Shown piece by piece: positions 12,540 to 23,329 of a stretch of 64,000 bases of DNA. Within the stretch, counting starts at the first letter, position 1. Each line of letters begins with the position of its first letter. The DNA lies in contig CM041465.1 in NCBI GenBank assembly GCA_023213395.1, positions 163,563,741 through 163,627,740 of the forward strand, given 5' to 3'. A model generated the notes under the pieces. That model did not search any database. It was not told the DNA's origin and saw only the letters and a program-made list of their open reading frames with translations. The position numbers and the translations under genes are program-made. The DNA comes from Cycas panzhihuaensis (taxonomy: Eukaryota; Cycadophyta).

Positions 12540-13945
12540 CCTGCCCATTTGTAATTACGGCTGACGGCGCATTTTTTTAAAACGCTTCATTTTATTTTAT
12601 AAAGTTAAAAGAAAAATAAATAAAATTTAATTGTATTTAATACAAATCCATATTTTTAAACCCTAGCCTATTTCCCTCTAGCCCCTAGTCATATGAACAT
12701 TACAACGTGACCCTTATCTCACCTCAAAAGGGACTATTTCATTTTTTATAAAACTTTTCATTTTTATTTTTTTTAATTTTTAATTTTATATAGAGTTATT
12801 GGCCTTTTTTTTGTTATAACTCCTTGTTGAATCATCAGTTTTTGACAAAACCACTTTCATTGGATCAGAAAGTTTTTGTAGATCAATTTTGACTGGTCAT
12901 ATAACCTGTTTGGTACTGATTTGACCCCGTTTCAGTCAATTTAAAGTCAATCAACCATTTTTTTTCCAGCCTTTTTCAATTTTTTACAAAATCACTTTTT
13001 GAACTGATTGTATTTTACTATCGAGAAACTATTTTCTACCCGGATTTATTTTACATTGATCTATATTCAACAAAATTCATTACCCATATTTTATTTTATT
13101 TTTTAGTATTTATTTTGACCATTATTTTAATCGTTGAAATTGACATTTTAGTGGTTTTTAGTGTTTCTTTAACATTTTACCATAAAGGTACCTATTACTA
13201 TTTCTGTAATAACTTTTTTATTTGACATCTAAATTTAGTTTTGTCGGTTTCGTTGGGAAGATGACTCTCTTCGATCTGATATAGTTTTGTATACATTTTA
13301 ACGTATTTTTACTGACTTTTAAATCACTCAAAGTAAAGGTGCTTTATTGCTTTAAACCTACCATTTTTTACACATTTATATATATATTTCTAAAAAACTT
13401 TCAACTGAAAGTATATTAAGAAGTATTATGAATAATATTTAATCATTTATCAGCTTTTTATAAAGTTTTATTAGCATTTTTATACAATTTTGAGCCTTGA
13501 CTTCTGTTCGGCCTCAAAACAAGGCCTGTTTCTTTTGGATCATCTAAACTTGACTTATAGGAACCTATTTTCAAAACGGTTAGTTTCGTTGGATTCATAT
13601 TTTGTTTATCTTCATACTCATAAAGTTTCACATCATTCTGATGTCATTTAGTATATTTTTTAAGCTGTCAAACTTAAGATTATCCTTTAACACTTCTTTT
13701 AAAAAAGTTTATTTATACTCCTTATCTTTCAAAGTAAAATATACATATATTTTAGTTTTTTCAGCATTATATATTATCATCAAGGTTAAGGATTTATTGC
13801 ATTAAGAATTTACATTTATTTATTTGTAGAAAATCCTCTTATTTTAGATTTGTGTCATTAAAAGAATATTGGTATATGATTTTAAAGTTGCTTCTATATT
13901 CATTATATCTTTATTATATTTAGTTCATTTATTTTTAAAAGGCAT
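12540..13945 (+). repeat. Leader-like repeat, copy A
   Basis: From about 12690 to 13790 this aligns with 16130-17480 in the same orientation, with scattered differences and small gaps. Shared words include ATAACTCCTT, CATTGGATCA, GTAGATCAATTTTG and CATTATTTTAATCGTTGAAA. There is no credible reading frame. Copy B is part of the leader of Copia-2, so copy A is probably the equivalent leader part of the element that begins at 7914, or of another truncated family member. The upstream 150 bases share only weak similarity (ACGGCTGACGGCGC against GCGGCAGCTG). Confidence 0.75.
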
Positions 13946-14051
13946 TAAACCCTAAACCCTAATCCCTAAACCCTAAACCCTAACTGTAAACCCTAAAACC
14001 CTAAAACCTTAAACCCTAAACCAACTGCATAATTAAACCCTAAACCCTAAA
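13946..14051 (+). repeat. Interstitial telomere-like repeats (CCCTAAA)n
   Basis: About a dozen imperfect CCCTAAA units with some CCCTAAAA and CCTTAAA variants, broken once by ACTGCATAATT. This is the complement of the plant telomere unit TTTAGGG. The array ends exactly where the Copia-2 5' LTR starts. It could be a healed break, a former chromosome end, or replication slippage. The sequence does not decide between these. Confidence 0.9.
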
Positions 14052-14390
14052 TGTTAGGAATAATTCTAATGTGGTAAGTGCACCTGAATCCTTAAGGCCT
14101 CTCAAAGCTAGCTTTAAGGGCCCCTAGGGCACCTTGAGCCACTCAATAGCTGCCTAGACCTAATACCACTTTCTTGAGGTATGTATTCATGTTAATTTTT
14201 TAATATATTTTGAATTTACCTTGGTTAATGTGCAGCTAGGGTGATGGCGCTCAACGCCTCCCCAAAATTCATTATTTAAGGGATGAAAATACCTTCCAAG
14301 TGTTTATCAACACTGCCAATTATCGAAAATCGTTGTTATACTCAAAATGCTCTCATTCTAAAGTCCCGCTCTGCTCCTCCAACTCCATCA
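14052..14390 (+). repeat. Copia-2 5' LTR (339 bp)
   Basis: It begins TGTTAGGAATAATTCTAATG and ends CTCCATCA. It is paired with 22731-23066. The two copies differ at several dozen sites, mostly transitions, so the insertion is old. Confidence 0.9.
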
Positions 14391-14392
14391 TT

Positions 14393-14404
14393 TAGTATCA
14401 GAGC
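14393..14404 (+). other. Primer-binding site of Copia-2
   Basis: TAGTATCAGAGC, two bases after the LTR, is the plant Met-tRNA site with one G-to-A change. Confidence 0.8.
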
Positions 14405-14676
14405 AAGGTTCGAGTTGATATTTTTGCTCATTTTTTATTTGGCTTCTCATATATTCAGCAAAACACTTATATATGACTACTGGTTGAGATCCTAGCAAGC
14501 ACACTTATTCATTGGAGAAAACGATTTGGAGTTTCATCCATTGTGCAAGACGTTGTCACACTTTGAAGCCAGTATTACTAGGTTCTTCAGTATTGCAAAC
14601 GAGATTACCGGGTTCTTCGTACTTTGATATTCATATATAAATAAATAAATAAATTTCTTTGATATACTTTAAAATT

Positions 14677-14958
14677 TTACTCTGTTTCTGGCTCCGTTGT
14701 ATGGTATATTCTTTTCATGATATGTGTTTGAGTTAATGCATCTATGTGCACTCGCATTGCCTTACACATGCATGCTCGATTTACATCTATGAGCTCTGCA
14801 TCAAACCCTTTTTTATAAAGAGGCTGTCCCTTTTTTTTTATCCTTGTTATTGCCATCACTGTGGGAGAATATATTTCTTGTGCTGTAGTACGACGCCACT
14901 TGACACCATCGCCAACAGGGTTGATGCTTACATAGTATTTACCCCCCTCCTCCTGCAT
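14677..14958 (-). pseudogene. Antisense exon-like frame inside the Copia-2 leader
   Basis: A minus-strand frame of 93 codons contains KYYVSINPVGDGVKWRRTTA. The sequence is not low-complexity, and base composition is closer to coding DNA than the flanking leader. I do not recognise the family with confidence. It lies downstream, in transcription order, of the LRR-kinase-like frame at 15478-15230, on the same strand and separated by a non-coding stretch with tandem repeats. The two may therefore be exons of one captured host gene. The second half of the frame may be intron. Confidence 0.35.
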
Positions 14959-14999
14959 TTAGATTTCAGTCTATGTTTCTCTTTCCATAGTGCTCATTA

Positions 15000-15127
15000 A
15001 ATTAAACGTACTGTAGCGATATACAAAACTATAACTTTCCTCCTTTATACAAAAGGACTCCCTTTCCTACTTATTGTGACCAAAATTCTCTCAGCGTGAG
15101 GAATCGAATCGGCCAGGCATCTCAAAT
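15000..15127. other. Non-coding spacer between the two antisense exon-like frames
   Basis: No frame. It could be an intron of the captured gene, but no clear splice pair could be assigned. Confidence 0.3.
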
Positions 15128-15238
15128 AATCTGTAATCCGTTCAAAGCATTATACTCAATAATTAATCTATAGTCCGTTCAAAGCATTATACTCAACAAT
15201 CAATCTGTAATCTATTCAAAGCATTATACTCAACAACC
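15128..15238 (+). repeat. 37-bp tandem repeat, three copies
   Basis: Three units start at 15128, 15165 and 15202. Each contains CCGTTCAAAGCATTATACTC or a one- to two-base variant. The exact 37-base period is visible directly. Confidence 0.9.
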
Positions 15239-15478
15239 CTTCATAGCCAACCCTTGTTCTGTGACATAGAGCCATATACAAACCGCAGTAAAACTCACAA
15301 CTAGACTCAACAACCTGCTTCCTAACCCAATCCCTACTATTGCAAGTATAGAGAGGCCACGGATCTTAGGCAGAGGCAACAAAAATCCATACAAGTCCTT
15401 ATTTCCTGCAAAGGAAGAGGCATTAAAACGTGTAACGTTCCTGGTCTTGTTAGTCAGAGAAATAAGAATCAACCCCAT
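15230..15478 (-). pseudogene. Antisense fragment resembling an LRR receptor-like kinase (end of LRR and membrane segment)
   Basis: The minus-strand frame reads [20 protein letters not shown] and then a hydrophobic membrane-spanning stretch, [20 protein letters not shown], followed by [15 protein letters not shown]. The pattern SSF.GN..LCG.PLP followed by one transmembrane helix is the hallmark of the end of the ectodomain in plant LRR receptor kinases. The usual Cys of LCG is Tyr here, another G-to-A type change. No LRR units and no kinase domain were found, so this is one exon-sized fragment. It is antisense to Copia-2 and lies between its primer site and its conserved leader block. Confidence 0.5.
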
Positions 15479-15479
15479 C

Positions 15480-15850
15480 CATTTTCTTTTCTGTGACTTT
15501 GAATCGAATCCTATTAATTCTTCTGAGATCTTCTAAATGCATCATTAGTCAACGAACCCATCATACCCGTTGGACTCATTCACGTGCCTCCAAACTGCAC
15601 TGTCGACAACATTCCAAATGTAGCATTAGTCAACATTCCCATCAATAAACCAAATTTGCAACTTTCAAAGGATGCATAAAAGTACATATACCTGTCTGTT
15701 TCTCAGAAATTTTAACATCATTGAAATGTCTAACATTGGTGTTGCCCGTATATCTCTGTACTTACTTTATATCATTGCTTCAACATCAGCATACGGCTAG
15801 TCTATTGGTAGTTACTTAACTTGCGTGTCTCGTCTGAGTATAAACTGCGG
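15480..15850. other. Possible continuation of the captured host segment
   Basis: The composition stays less AT-rich than in the flanks, but no frame or motif could be supported on either strand. Confidence 0.3.
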
Positions 15851-15859
15851 CAGCTGATT

Positions 15860-17480
15860 TTTTTTCTCCTTTAAATTTTATCTTTATTTTATAAAGTTTA
15901 AATCTTATAATATATTTATTCTCTTTTATGAATACGAATCTTCAGATTGAATCCTTCTTTGGTCTTTCGGTCGATTGAATATACACGTCTCAACTGAACA
16001 TACATGGCAGCAGCCGTTTGATTACAAATCATTATTTTTTATATGATTTTTTAATATAAAGTTTTAAAAATTTAATCTTATTACATATTTTTTGAGTTCC
16101 GCATTTAAAAGGCTTAAGCCCCCTTATCAGTTAGCCCTCGGCCATAAGAGCATTCTCTCATGACCGTTTGCCATCTCAAAGGGGTTACCAAACTTTTTAA
16201 AAGCTTTTTCTTTTTTCTTTTTTTAATTTTTTATTTTACATAGGGTTATTTGCGTTTTTTTACCATAACTCCTTATTACCTCATCAGTTTCAGATGAAAC
16301 TAGCTTCATTGGATCATATTTTTTCTGTAGATCAATTTTGCCTAGTCATATGATCAATTTGGTGTAGATTTGACCCTGTTTCAGTCGATTTAAAGTCAAT
16401 CAACCATTTTTTTAGCATTTTTTCATTTTTTTACAAAATTATTTTTTGAACTGACTGTATTTTATTACTTGAAAACTATTTTTTGCCCAAATTTATTCTA
16501 CATTGATCTACGTTCAATAGAATTCATTACCCATATTTTATTTTATTTTTCTAAATTTATTTTGACCATTATTTTAATCGTTGAAATTGATATTTTAGTG
16601 GTTTTTAGCATTTTTTTTAACATTTTACATAAAGGTACTTGTTACTGTTTTTACTGTAACTTTTTTGTTTGGCATCCAAATTCAGTTTTGTTAGTTTCAT
16701 TAGGAAGCAGACTCATTCCCCTTCGAACTGACATAGTTTTCCATTTGTTTTAAGGTGTTTTTCCTTATTTTCAAATCCACTAAATTTGGACTACTTAATA
16801 GCCCCAATCTATCATTTTTTGCATATTTTCATATAAAAAATTTTAAAAATTTTCAACAAAAAATATATTTAATAGTTTTACAAACATATTTGATCATTTT
16901 TCAATACTTTCTAAAGTTTTATTAATTATGCAATTTTAAGCTCCCTGCTCTTGTTAGGCCTCAAAAGAAGGTCTGTACCTTTGAATCATTTAAATCTTGA
17001 CTTATTGGAACCCGTTTTCAAAATGGCTAGTTCCATTGGATTCACATTTTATTAATCTACATATTGGTACAATTTCAAATTATTCTGATGTTGTTTAGTA
17101 TAGTTCTCAAGCTGTCAAAGTTGAGCATACAAGTACATCCTAATAGGCTTGCCCTTCAAATTTTTTAAGAAAATTCTATTTTATTTCTCATTGGTTGTTT
17201 ATGATATATGTTTAAAGTTTCTACTTGACCTTCATATAAGTTTTTTTAAGTTCTTTAGTAATATAAATTGTTCATAAAGCAACTAAAAATATACATACAT
17301 ATATTTCATTTTTTAGTTATATATATCTTTCTCAAGGCAAAGTTTTTTTTATATACTAAAAAGGAAAGTCATTTTTTTCTTACATTAAAGTTTTATATTT
17401 ACTCATTTAGAAAATTAAAGGTTGAAAACTCTTTATATTTTGTTATCAAAAGTTTATTTAGCTTTGTATAAGTAAAAAGG
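15860..17480 (+). repeat. Leader-like repeat, copy B, inside Copia-2
   Basis: Direct repeat of copy A (12690-13790); the best aligned part is 16130-17480. Shared landmarks include GGTCATATGATC-like and GTTTCAGTCGATTTAAAGTC segments. It is AT- and T-rich with no supported coding frame. It lies between the antisense host fragment and the conserved Copia leader block, so it belongs to the long 5' leader. Confidence 0.75.
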
Positions 17481-17927
17481 ATCTTTGTTATATTCATATT
17501 TTAAAGTTTACTTTAAATGCATAATTATTGAAAGTTTTCTTATTTATCAAGTGTATTTGAAATTCCATATCATAAGTGTGTCATTTATTTGAAAATCATA
17601 CATTTATTAAAAGTTTTTTATTCATTATTATTGAAAAATATCATCTTTTTCTTGCACTTATAAAAATTACATTTAATTTTATTTTCAAAGGTATATTTCA
17701 TCCATTTGAAGAGTATTATATTTTTTGAAAAAAAGAGATTTTATTTATTTCAAAAGTTTATTATTTATTTCATCTTGCTTAGAGCATATTATTTTACTTT
17801 CCAGTTTTTTCTTTATTATATCAAATGAACTCTTTTTCTAAGCAAGACCACATTGCTAATTAGTTTAATTTTCACATTAAACAAGATAATTTTGAATTAA
17901 ACCACCCTATTTTTCCAGCCTTGCAAG
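17481..17927 (+). other. T-rich leader of Copia-2, no gene
   Basis: Simple T- and A-rich sequence with TTTATTTA and AAAGTTT runs. No frame or motif is supported. Confidence 0.5.
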
Positions 17928-18310
17928 GGGAATGGTTAGGACCCCTGAAGTTACCACCCTGCACATGCTAATCAGCCTACTCATATTGGATGAGGATAGC
18001 CATTAGCTATCAGGTGTAATCGATGGCAGGCTGAGATGTAGAACTTGTTCATTTCATGGTGTTTGGAGACCAAGGCTAGACCTGGAGAGGGTGAGTGTCT
18101 TGGTTTAAGAACCTTCACCACTAGATCTGTCATTAAACATAAGTCTAGCATAGGTGGACCAACAATTTAGGGGGGTGTCAAAGCCTTCTTAGCAGCCCAC
18201 GTACTTAGGTATATGGAGCCTAGCACTCACGTAACGATATATTGGGTCTCTGTTTTGCCATTTGTGGGCAGGCACCACTAAACAGAATAATAACCGAAGG
18301 TTGTCCCAAG
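17928..18310 (+). repeat. Conserved Copia leader block, copy 2
   Basis: Aligns with 5281-5660. It is distinctly GC-richer than the leader around it and ends about 220 bases before the Gag ATG. The chromovirus leaders at 27650-28090 and 46650-46960 contain look-alike words (TTAGGTATAT, AAGTTAC), but in a different order. Confidence 0.7.
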
Positions 18311-18533
18311 AGAAATTTAAACTTAAAGCCTAGTAGCCTTTATAGGTCTTAGTTCACTTATTCAAAACTTTAGGAAAACTTTGGGATATATTTAGAAATA
18401 ATTTTTTCATTTAAACCTTTTTTAAATTTTTTACATTCAAATATTTTTTTAATATTCGCATTTAACTTTTTTGATATTATATTTATCACATTTTACACAA
18501 CTTTAGTTCAAAATAACGTCTAGTTTTAAGAAC

Positions 18534-19660
18534 ATGATTATCCCAAAATTTGATGAAAATAATTTCCTTAACTGGAGTAGGAGGATGAGGCCCATCCTCA
18601 TAGCAAACGATATGTGGGATATAGTGAGAATCGGTTACAATGAATTGGGACCAAATTCAACCGATGTAAAAAAAATTACATATAAAGAAAATATCAAAAA
18701 GGATAATAAAGCATTAACCCTTATCTTTTGAGCATTAGAAGATCATGTATTTCCATGAGTGAGTGAATCCGTTAAGTCTAAAGAGGTTTGGGAAACTTTA
18801 CAACTTATATATGAAGGAGCTGCCTCCTCTAAATTACAAAACTTGAGAAGTAAGTTCAAAAATTTATGGATGATGCCTTACAAATCAGTAACAGAATTCA
18901 TGACCAAAGTTTAAGATATTATTAACCAAATGAGGTCACTTGGGAATACCTTAACTGAACAAAAGGTAGTTGAATGAATCCTTAGATGTGTAGGAGTCGT
19001 AAGATGTTTTGAAATGGTAGTTATTAGTATTAGCGTATCAAAAGATCTAAGTACCCTCAAAGTAGAACAACTTAGTGCTATGCTCATGTCTATAGAAGAG
19101 CAACAAAATGTAAATAAAACTTTAGAATATGCCTTTGCTACAAAGGCCCACATTCAATCTAACCCTCAAGCAAGAACCTCAAAATAAAATGAATCTCCTC
19201 CAAGAAGAAAAGATGGAAATCTTAGAAATGAAACCAGACAAGATCCTCCACGATATCAAGCCCTTCATAAAAATAGACAAGAAGGACCCCCACAATATGA
19301 AAACCCTCTAAGAAATCCAACCAAAGAAGACAAGTTGATAATCATCCTTACTGTCCACAGTGTCATAGGAATTTGCAACCTTCAAGATCAACTCAGAATT
19401 ATCATGATGACCAACCAAGAAACAACCCTACTCAATTCTATGAGGAAAGGGGGAGATCTTTCAATCTTGATCATTCTCAACCAAGGAGTCGAAGTCTTAG
19501 TTATGGAAAAAGAGATCAATTATATTGTACTTATTATCATAAAAATGGTCACACTAAAGATAAATATTTTTTAAAATATGGACCACCCCCTAGAGGACAT
19601 GCGTCAAATTCATCAGAATCAAAAATTAATAATAGGTTATTTCTATATAGTTTTTCCGCT
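18534..19660 (+). pseudogene. gag: Copia-2 Gag with damaged zinc knuckle
   Basis: It starts at the ATG at 18534 (MIIPKFDENNFLNWSRRMRP), the standard Copia Gag start. The capsid region (UBN2-like) includes SKLQNLRSKFKNL and ends in an Arg/Pro/Gln-rich tail. At about 19524-19575 lies CTYYHKNGHTKDKYF, where the family has CX2CX4HX4C. Two of the three cysteines are now tyrosine, each a single G-to-A step, so RNA binding would be lost. In-frame stops occur near 18729, 18756, 18912 and 18975, and there is at least one frameshift near 19370. Gag would package the element RNA. Confidence 0.85.
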
Positions 19661-19669
19661 AAGGAAGAA

Positions 19670-20945
19670 GAGGATGATAGTTGGTATATTGATTCAGGTT
19701 GTTCCACCTATGTGACCTATAAAGAATAGTTATTTCAAACTTTGGATACAAATAGAAAAGGGTCAATTATGTTTGGAGATAATACTTCTCACGAATCAAT
19801 TGGGAAAGGTAACATTGCCTCGTTGACTGATATTGGTGAATATAGATACTTGAATGATGTTCTATATGTCCTTGCTTTAAGGGAAAACTTACTATTGGTA
19901 GGATAGATAATGGGACAAGATTATAAGGTGATTTTTGACAATGGTGAATGTGTCATTAAATACAAAAGATAAAATAAAGCTATTGTTGCTAGAGGTATAA
20001 TGACTAAAGATTGTTTATTTAAGCCTACCCTCACCTCTTCAAATACCTATGCCTTTAGAACCTCAACTACTATGGATAGTGATTTATAGCATCGACGTTT
20101 TGGTTATCTTAACTATAATATTTTAGCTCTTATGAAAAGATTAGATATGGTTAATGGTTTACCCCCTATTGATGTTAATAAAGAGTTGTGTGAGGGATGT
20201 CTTCTTAGCAAATAACATAGAGAAAGCTTTCTAGATTTTAGCCATCGAGCGTCTGCCCCACTTCAACTAGTATACACAAATATTTGTGGACCAATGATTA
20301 CTCCCTCCTTGGCAGGTACCAAGTATTTTCTCATATTTATTGATGACTTTACAAGAAAGACATGGGTGTTCTTTCTAAAATATAAATCTGATGCTTTCGA
20401 CCACTTTGTTGACTTCAAAACCTTCGTTGAGCAACAAAGTGAATATCATATCCTTTCTCTAAGATCAGATAATGGGGGAAAGTTTACCTCTAATACTTTC
20501 AAGGATTATTGTATCCGTCATGGGATTATGAGACAACTTACCAACCCCTACACCCCACAATAAAATGATGTAGTAGAAAGGAAAAATAGAACTATCATAG
20601 AAATGACACGATATATGCTTAAAGATAAAAACTTAGGCCATGAATTTTGGGCTGAAGCAGTTAATACAGTCATTTATCTACTTAATAGATGTTCCACCAA
20701 AGTACTTAGGTGGAAAACTCTAGAATAAGCATGGACCGATTATAAACCTAGTATACATCACCTTAGGGTATTTGGATGTTTAGCCTATACCCATGTTCTT
20801 GACTAAAGCAGAACTAAATTGGATGACCATAGTGTCAAAAGTATCTTTATTGGATACAGTGAATCATCAAAATCCTACAAAGTTTATGATCTGAAATCAA
20901 GAAAAGTTATAGTAAGTAGGGACATCAAATTTCAAGAAGACAACT
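19670..20945 (+). pseudogene. pol: Copia-2 protease and integrase
   Basis: The protease begins with SWYIDSGCSTYV (about 19680); the catalytic DSG is intact. The integrase zinc-binding part shows HRRFGYLN, with the second His now Tyr, and CEGCLLSK (about 20090-20210). In the core the first catalytic Asp is lost (YTNICGPM where the family has TD.CGPM). The second, LRSDNGGKF, and the Glu of DVVERKNR remain. FGCLAYTHV and KSIFIGYSESSKSYKVYD mark the C-terminal part. Stops lie near 19726, 19904, 20089, 20212, 20561 and 20726. The enzyme would cut Gag-Pol and insert the element. Confidence 0.85.
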
Positions 20946-20999
20946 AGTACTAAAATAATCAAGAACAATAGAAGGACATTGCCATTAAATTTGACACAT

Positions 21000-22720
21000 C
21001 AAATAAATCCAAATATGTGCCTCTTATGTGGAGAAATATTTAGGAACCTAGTAGGGAAGAAACATCATATCAACTTCCATCACAACATCTACCCAAATGG
21101 GTTCAACGTAACCATGACTTAGGAAATATATTGGATAACAATAGAAGATCTACATGCTCACAAAAGGTCAACTTTACTCTAATGAGCAAGCTACTTGAAA
21201 TTCATGACCCTCAAACCTTTGATGAGACTAATCAACATGAGAGTTGGCAGAAAGTCATGTAAGAGGAATATAAGTCCATCATTAAAAATGATACTTGGGA
21301 ACTTGCGGATTTACCACCAAAGAAGAAAACTATTAGTACCAAATGGGTCTATAAGACCAAGTTCCACTCTGATGGCTCCATTGATAAATATAAAGCTCAT
21401 TTAGTTACTAAAGGATATGCCTAAAGAGAAGGCATAGACTATACCAAAACATTTACCCCAGTCGCTAGGATGGAATCTGTTCACATGATAATAAGTTTAG
21501 CCCCCCAAATGGGTTGGAAAGTTTATCAAATGGATGTAAAAAGTGCTTCCTTAAATGGTTATATGAAAGAAGATATCTATGTCACTCAACCCTTTGGTTT
21601 TGAAGTCATGGGGGAAGAAAATAAAGTGTACAAGTTAAAGAAGGCACTATATGGTCTAAAACAAGCACCCAGGGCTTGGTATTCCCATATAGACAGGTAT
21701 GTTAAAGATTAAGGGTTTAAAAGATCTCAAGCAGATCTAAATCTATACACTAAAATTAAGGGAAATTTGATATTGATTGTAGGACTCTATGTGGATGATT
21801 TAATTTATACTAGAAATGACTCCCATCTTTTAAATCAATTTAAAGATGCTATATGTAAGGAATTTGAGATGACAGACTTAGGCCTTATGCATTACTTCTT
21901 AGGATTAGAAGTTTGGCAGGATAAACAAGGAATATTTATCTCTCAACATAATATTAGATCTTCTACAAAGATTTAAAATGACAAACTACAAACCATTGTC
22001 AATACCAACAGAAATTGGAATCAAACTTTCTAAGACAGATGACTTAACTTCGATTGATTCCACTCTTTATAGACAACTAATTGGCAACCTAATATATTTA
22101 ACTTCTACTTGACGTGATATAATATATTCAGTAAGTGTTGTGTCCAAATTTATGCAGGATCCAAAGACATCTCATTGGAAAGTTACTAAAAGAATTCTTA
22201 GATACCTTAAAGGGACTCCAGATTTTAGGTTATACTACAAAGCTACATCCGAATTTCAGTTAACTAGTTATATAGATTCAAATTGGGTCGGTGATGTCGA
22301 TGATAGAAAATCTACCACAGGTTATGTATTCAACAGCGGTATCTTGGAGTACAAAGAAACAAAATATTGTTTCCTTATCCATAGCTGAACCTGGGTATAA
22401 AGCCGTAGTGTCAGGAGCTTATAAATCAATTTGGTTAAGAAGACTTTTATAGGATTTTCAAATTAAACAACAAGGTCCCAGTAGAATTCGATGTGACAAT
22501 CAAAGCGTTATTCAAATGACCAAAAATCCAGTATTCCATGGCATAACAAAGCATATTAAAACTCAATACCACTTCATTCAAGAACCTGTACAAGAAGATG
22601 AGATAGAGTTGACTTATTACAGCATAGAAAATCAAACAACAGATATTTTTATGAAAGCTTTGGGAAAAATTAAATTTGAGAAATTCAGAGATAATTTGGG
22701 AGTCGTACACATTGGGCTTA
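21000..22720 (+). pseudogene. pol: Copia-2 reverse transcriptase and RNase H
   Basis: Motifs run in order: KWVYKTKFHSDGSIDKYKAH, FTPVARMESV, QMDVKSASLNGYM, YGLKQAPRAWY, then the active site LYVDDLIYT near 21787, and HYFLGLEV. A stop follows at about 21976. RNase H then shows YIDSNWVGDVDDRKSTTGY (about 22268), a frameshift near 22340, CDNQSVIQM (about 22494) and a C-terminal KHIKTQYHFIQEPV. The YVDD site is intact but several stops remove function. It would copy element RNA into DNA and degrade the RNA strand. Confidence 0.88.
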
Positions 22721-22730
22721 TGGGGGAGAA
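22721..22730 (+). other. Polypurine tract of Copia-2
   Basis: TGGGGGAGAA directly precedes the 3' LTR and would prime plus-strand DNA synthesis. Confidence 0.85.
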
Positions 22731-23066
22731 TATTGGGAATAATCCCAATGTGGTAAGTGAACCTGAGTGCTTAGGGCCCCTCAAAGCCACCTTTGAAGGT
22801 CCCTAGGGCACCTTGATCCACTCAACAGCTGCCTGGACCTAACACCACGTTCTTGAGGTACGTATTTTTGTTAATTTGTTAATATATTTTGAATTTACCT
22901 TGGTTAATATGCATTTAGGGTGATGGCACTTGATTCCTCCCTGAAATTCATTATTTAAGGGATGAGAATACCTCCCAAGTGTTTATCAACACTGCCAATT
23001 ATTAGAAATCATCATTATACTCAAAATGCTCTCGTTCTATCCCGCTGTGTTCCTCTAGCTCCATCA
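22731..23066 (+). repeat. Copia-2 3' LTR (336 bp)
   Basis: Paired with 14052-14390. It starts TATTGGGAAT, with the first TG now TA, and ends CTCCATCA. The following bases are the 30-bp repeat shared with 7541. Confidence 0.9.
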
Positions 23067-23096
23067 TATGCAAGAAATCCTCAATGATATAATAAT
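23067..23096 (+). repeat. 30-bp perfect repeat, copy 2
   Basis: Identical to 7541-7570 and immediately adjacent to the Copia-2 3' LTR. Confidence 0.85.
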
Positions 23097-23329
23097 ATGT
23101 TATGCCTCTATAATAGAAATTATATATAATAAAATTCATACATGTTCATAAGAATAGAGGTAACTAAATATATAACACATATTGATTTATATTCATTAAG
23201 GCCACCTAAAATTAATTGGTTTCAAGTAATGTGAAAAAATTAGTATTAGTCATGGTTTATATTAAAGTGTGAGAAGGAGCATTAGTCTAAAGAACCTACT
23301 TTGACATCTAACGTATATTGGTCAAAACA

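Larger units (their letters stand above)
14052..23066 (+). mobile_element. Copia-2, full-length but decayed Ty1/copia element
   Basis: It has both LTRs, a primer-binding site, a 4.1-kb leader, Gag, protease, integrase, reverse transcriptase, RNase H and a polypurine tract in Copia order (integrase before reverse transcriptase). Length is about 9.0 kb, against the 5-6 kb usual for Copia; the excess is all in the leader. The 5-bp flanks do not match (CTAAA on the left, TATGC on the right), so the locus has been rearranged or one side was replaced. Numerous stops and loss of catalytic residues show it is not autonomous. Confidence 0.9.
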
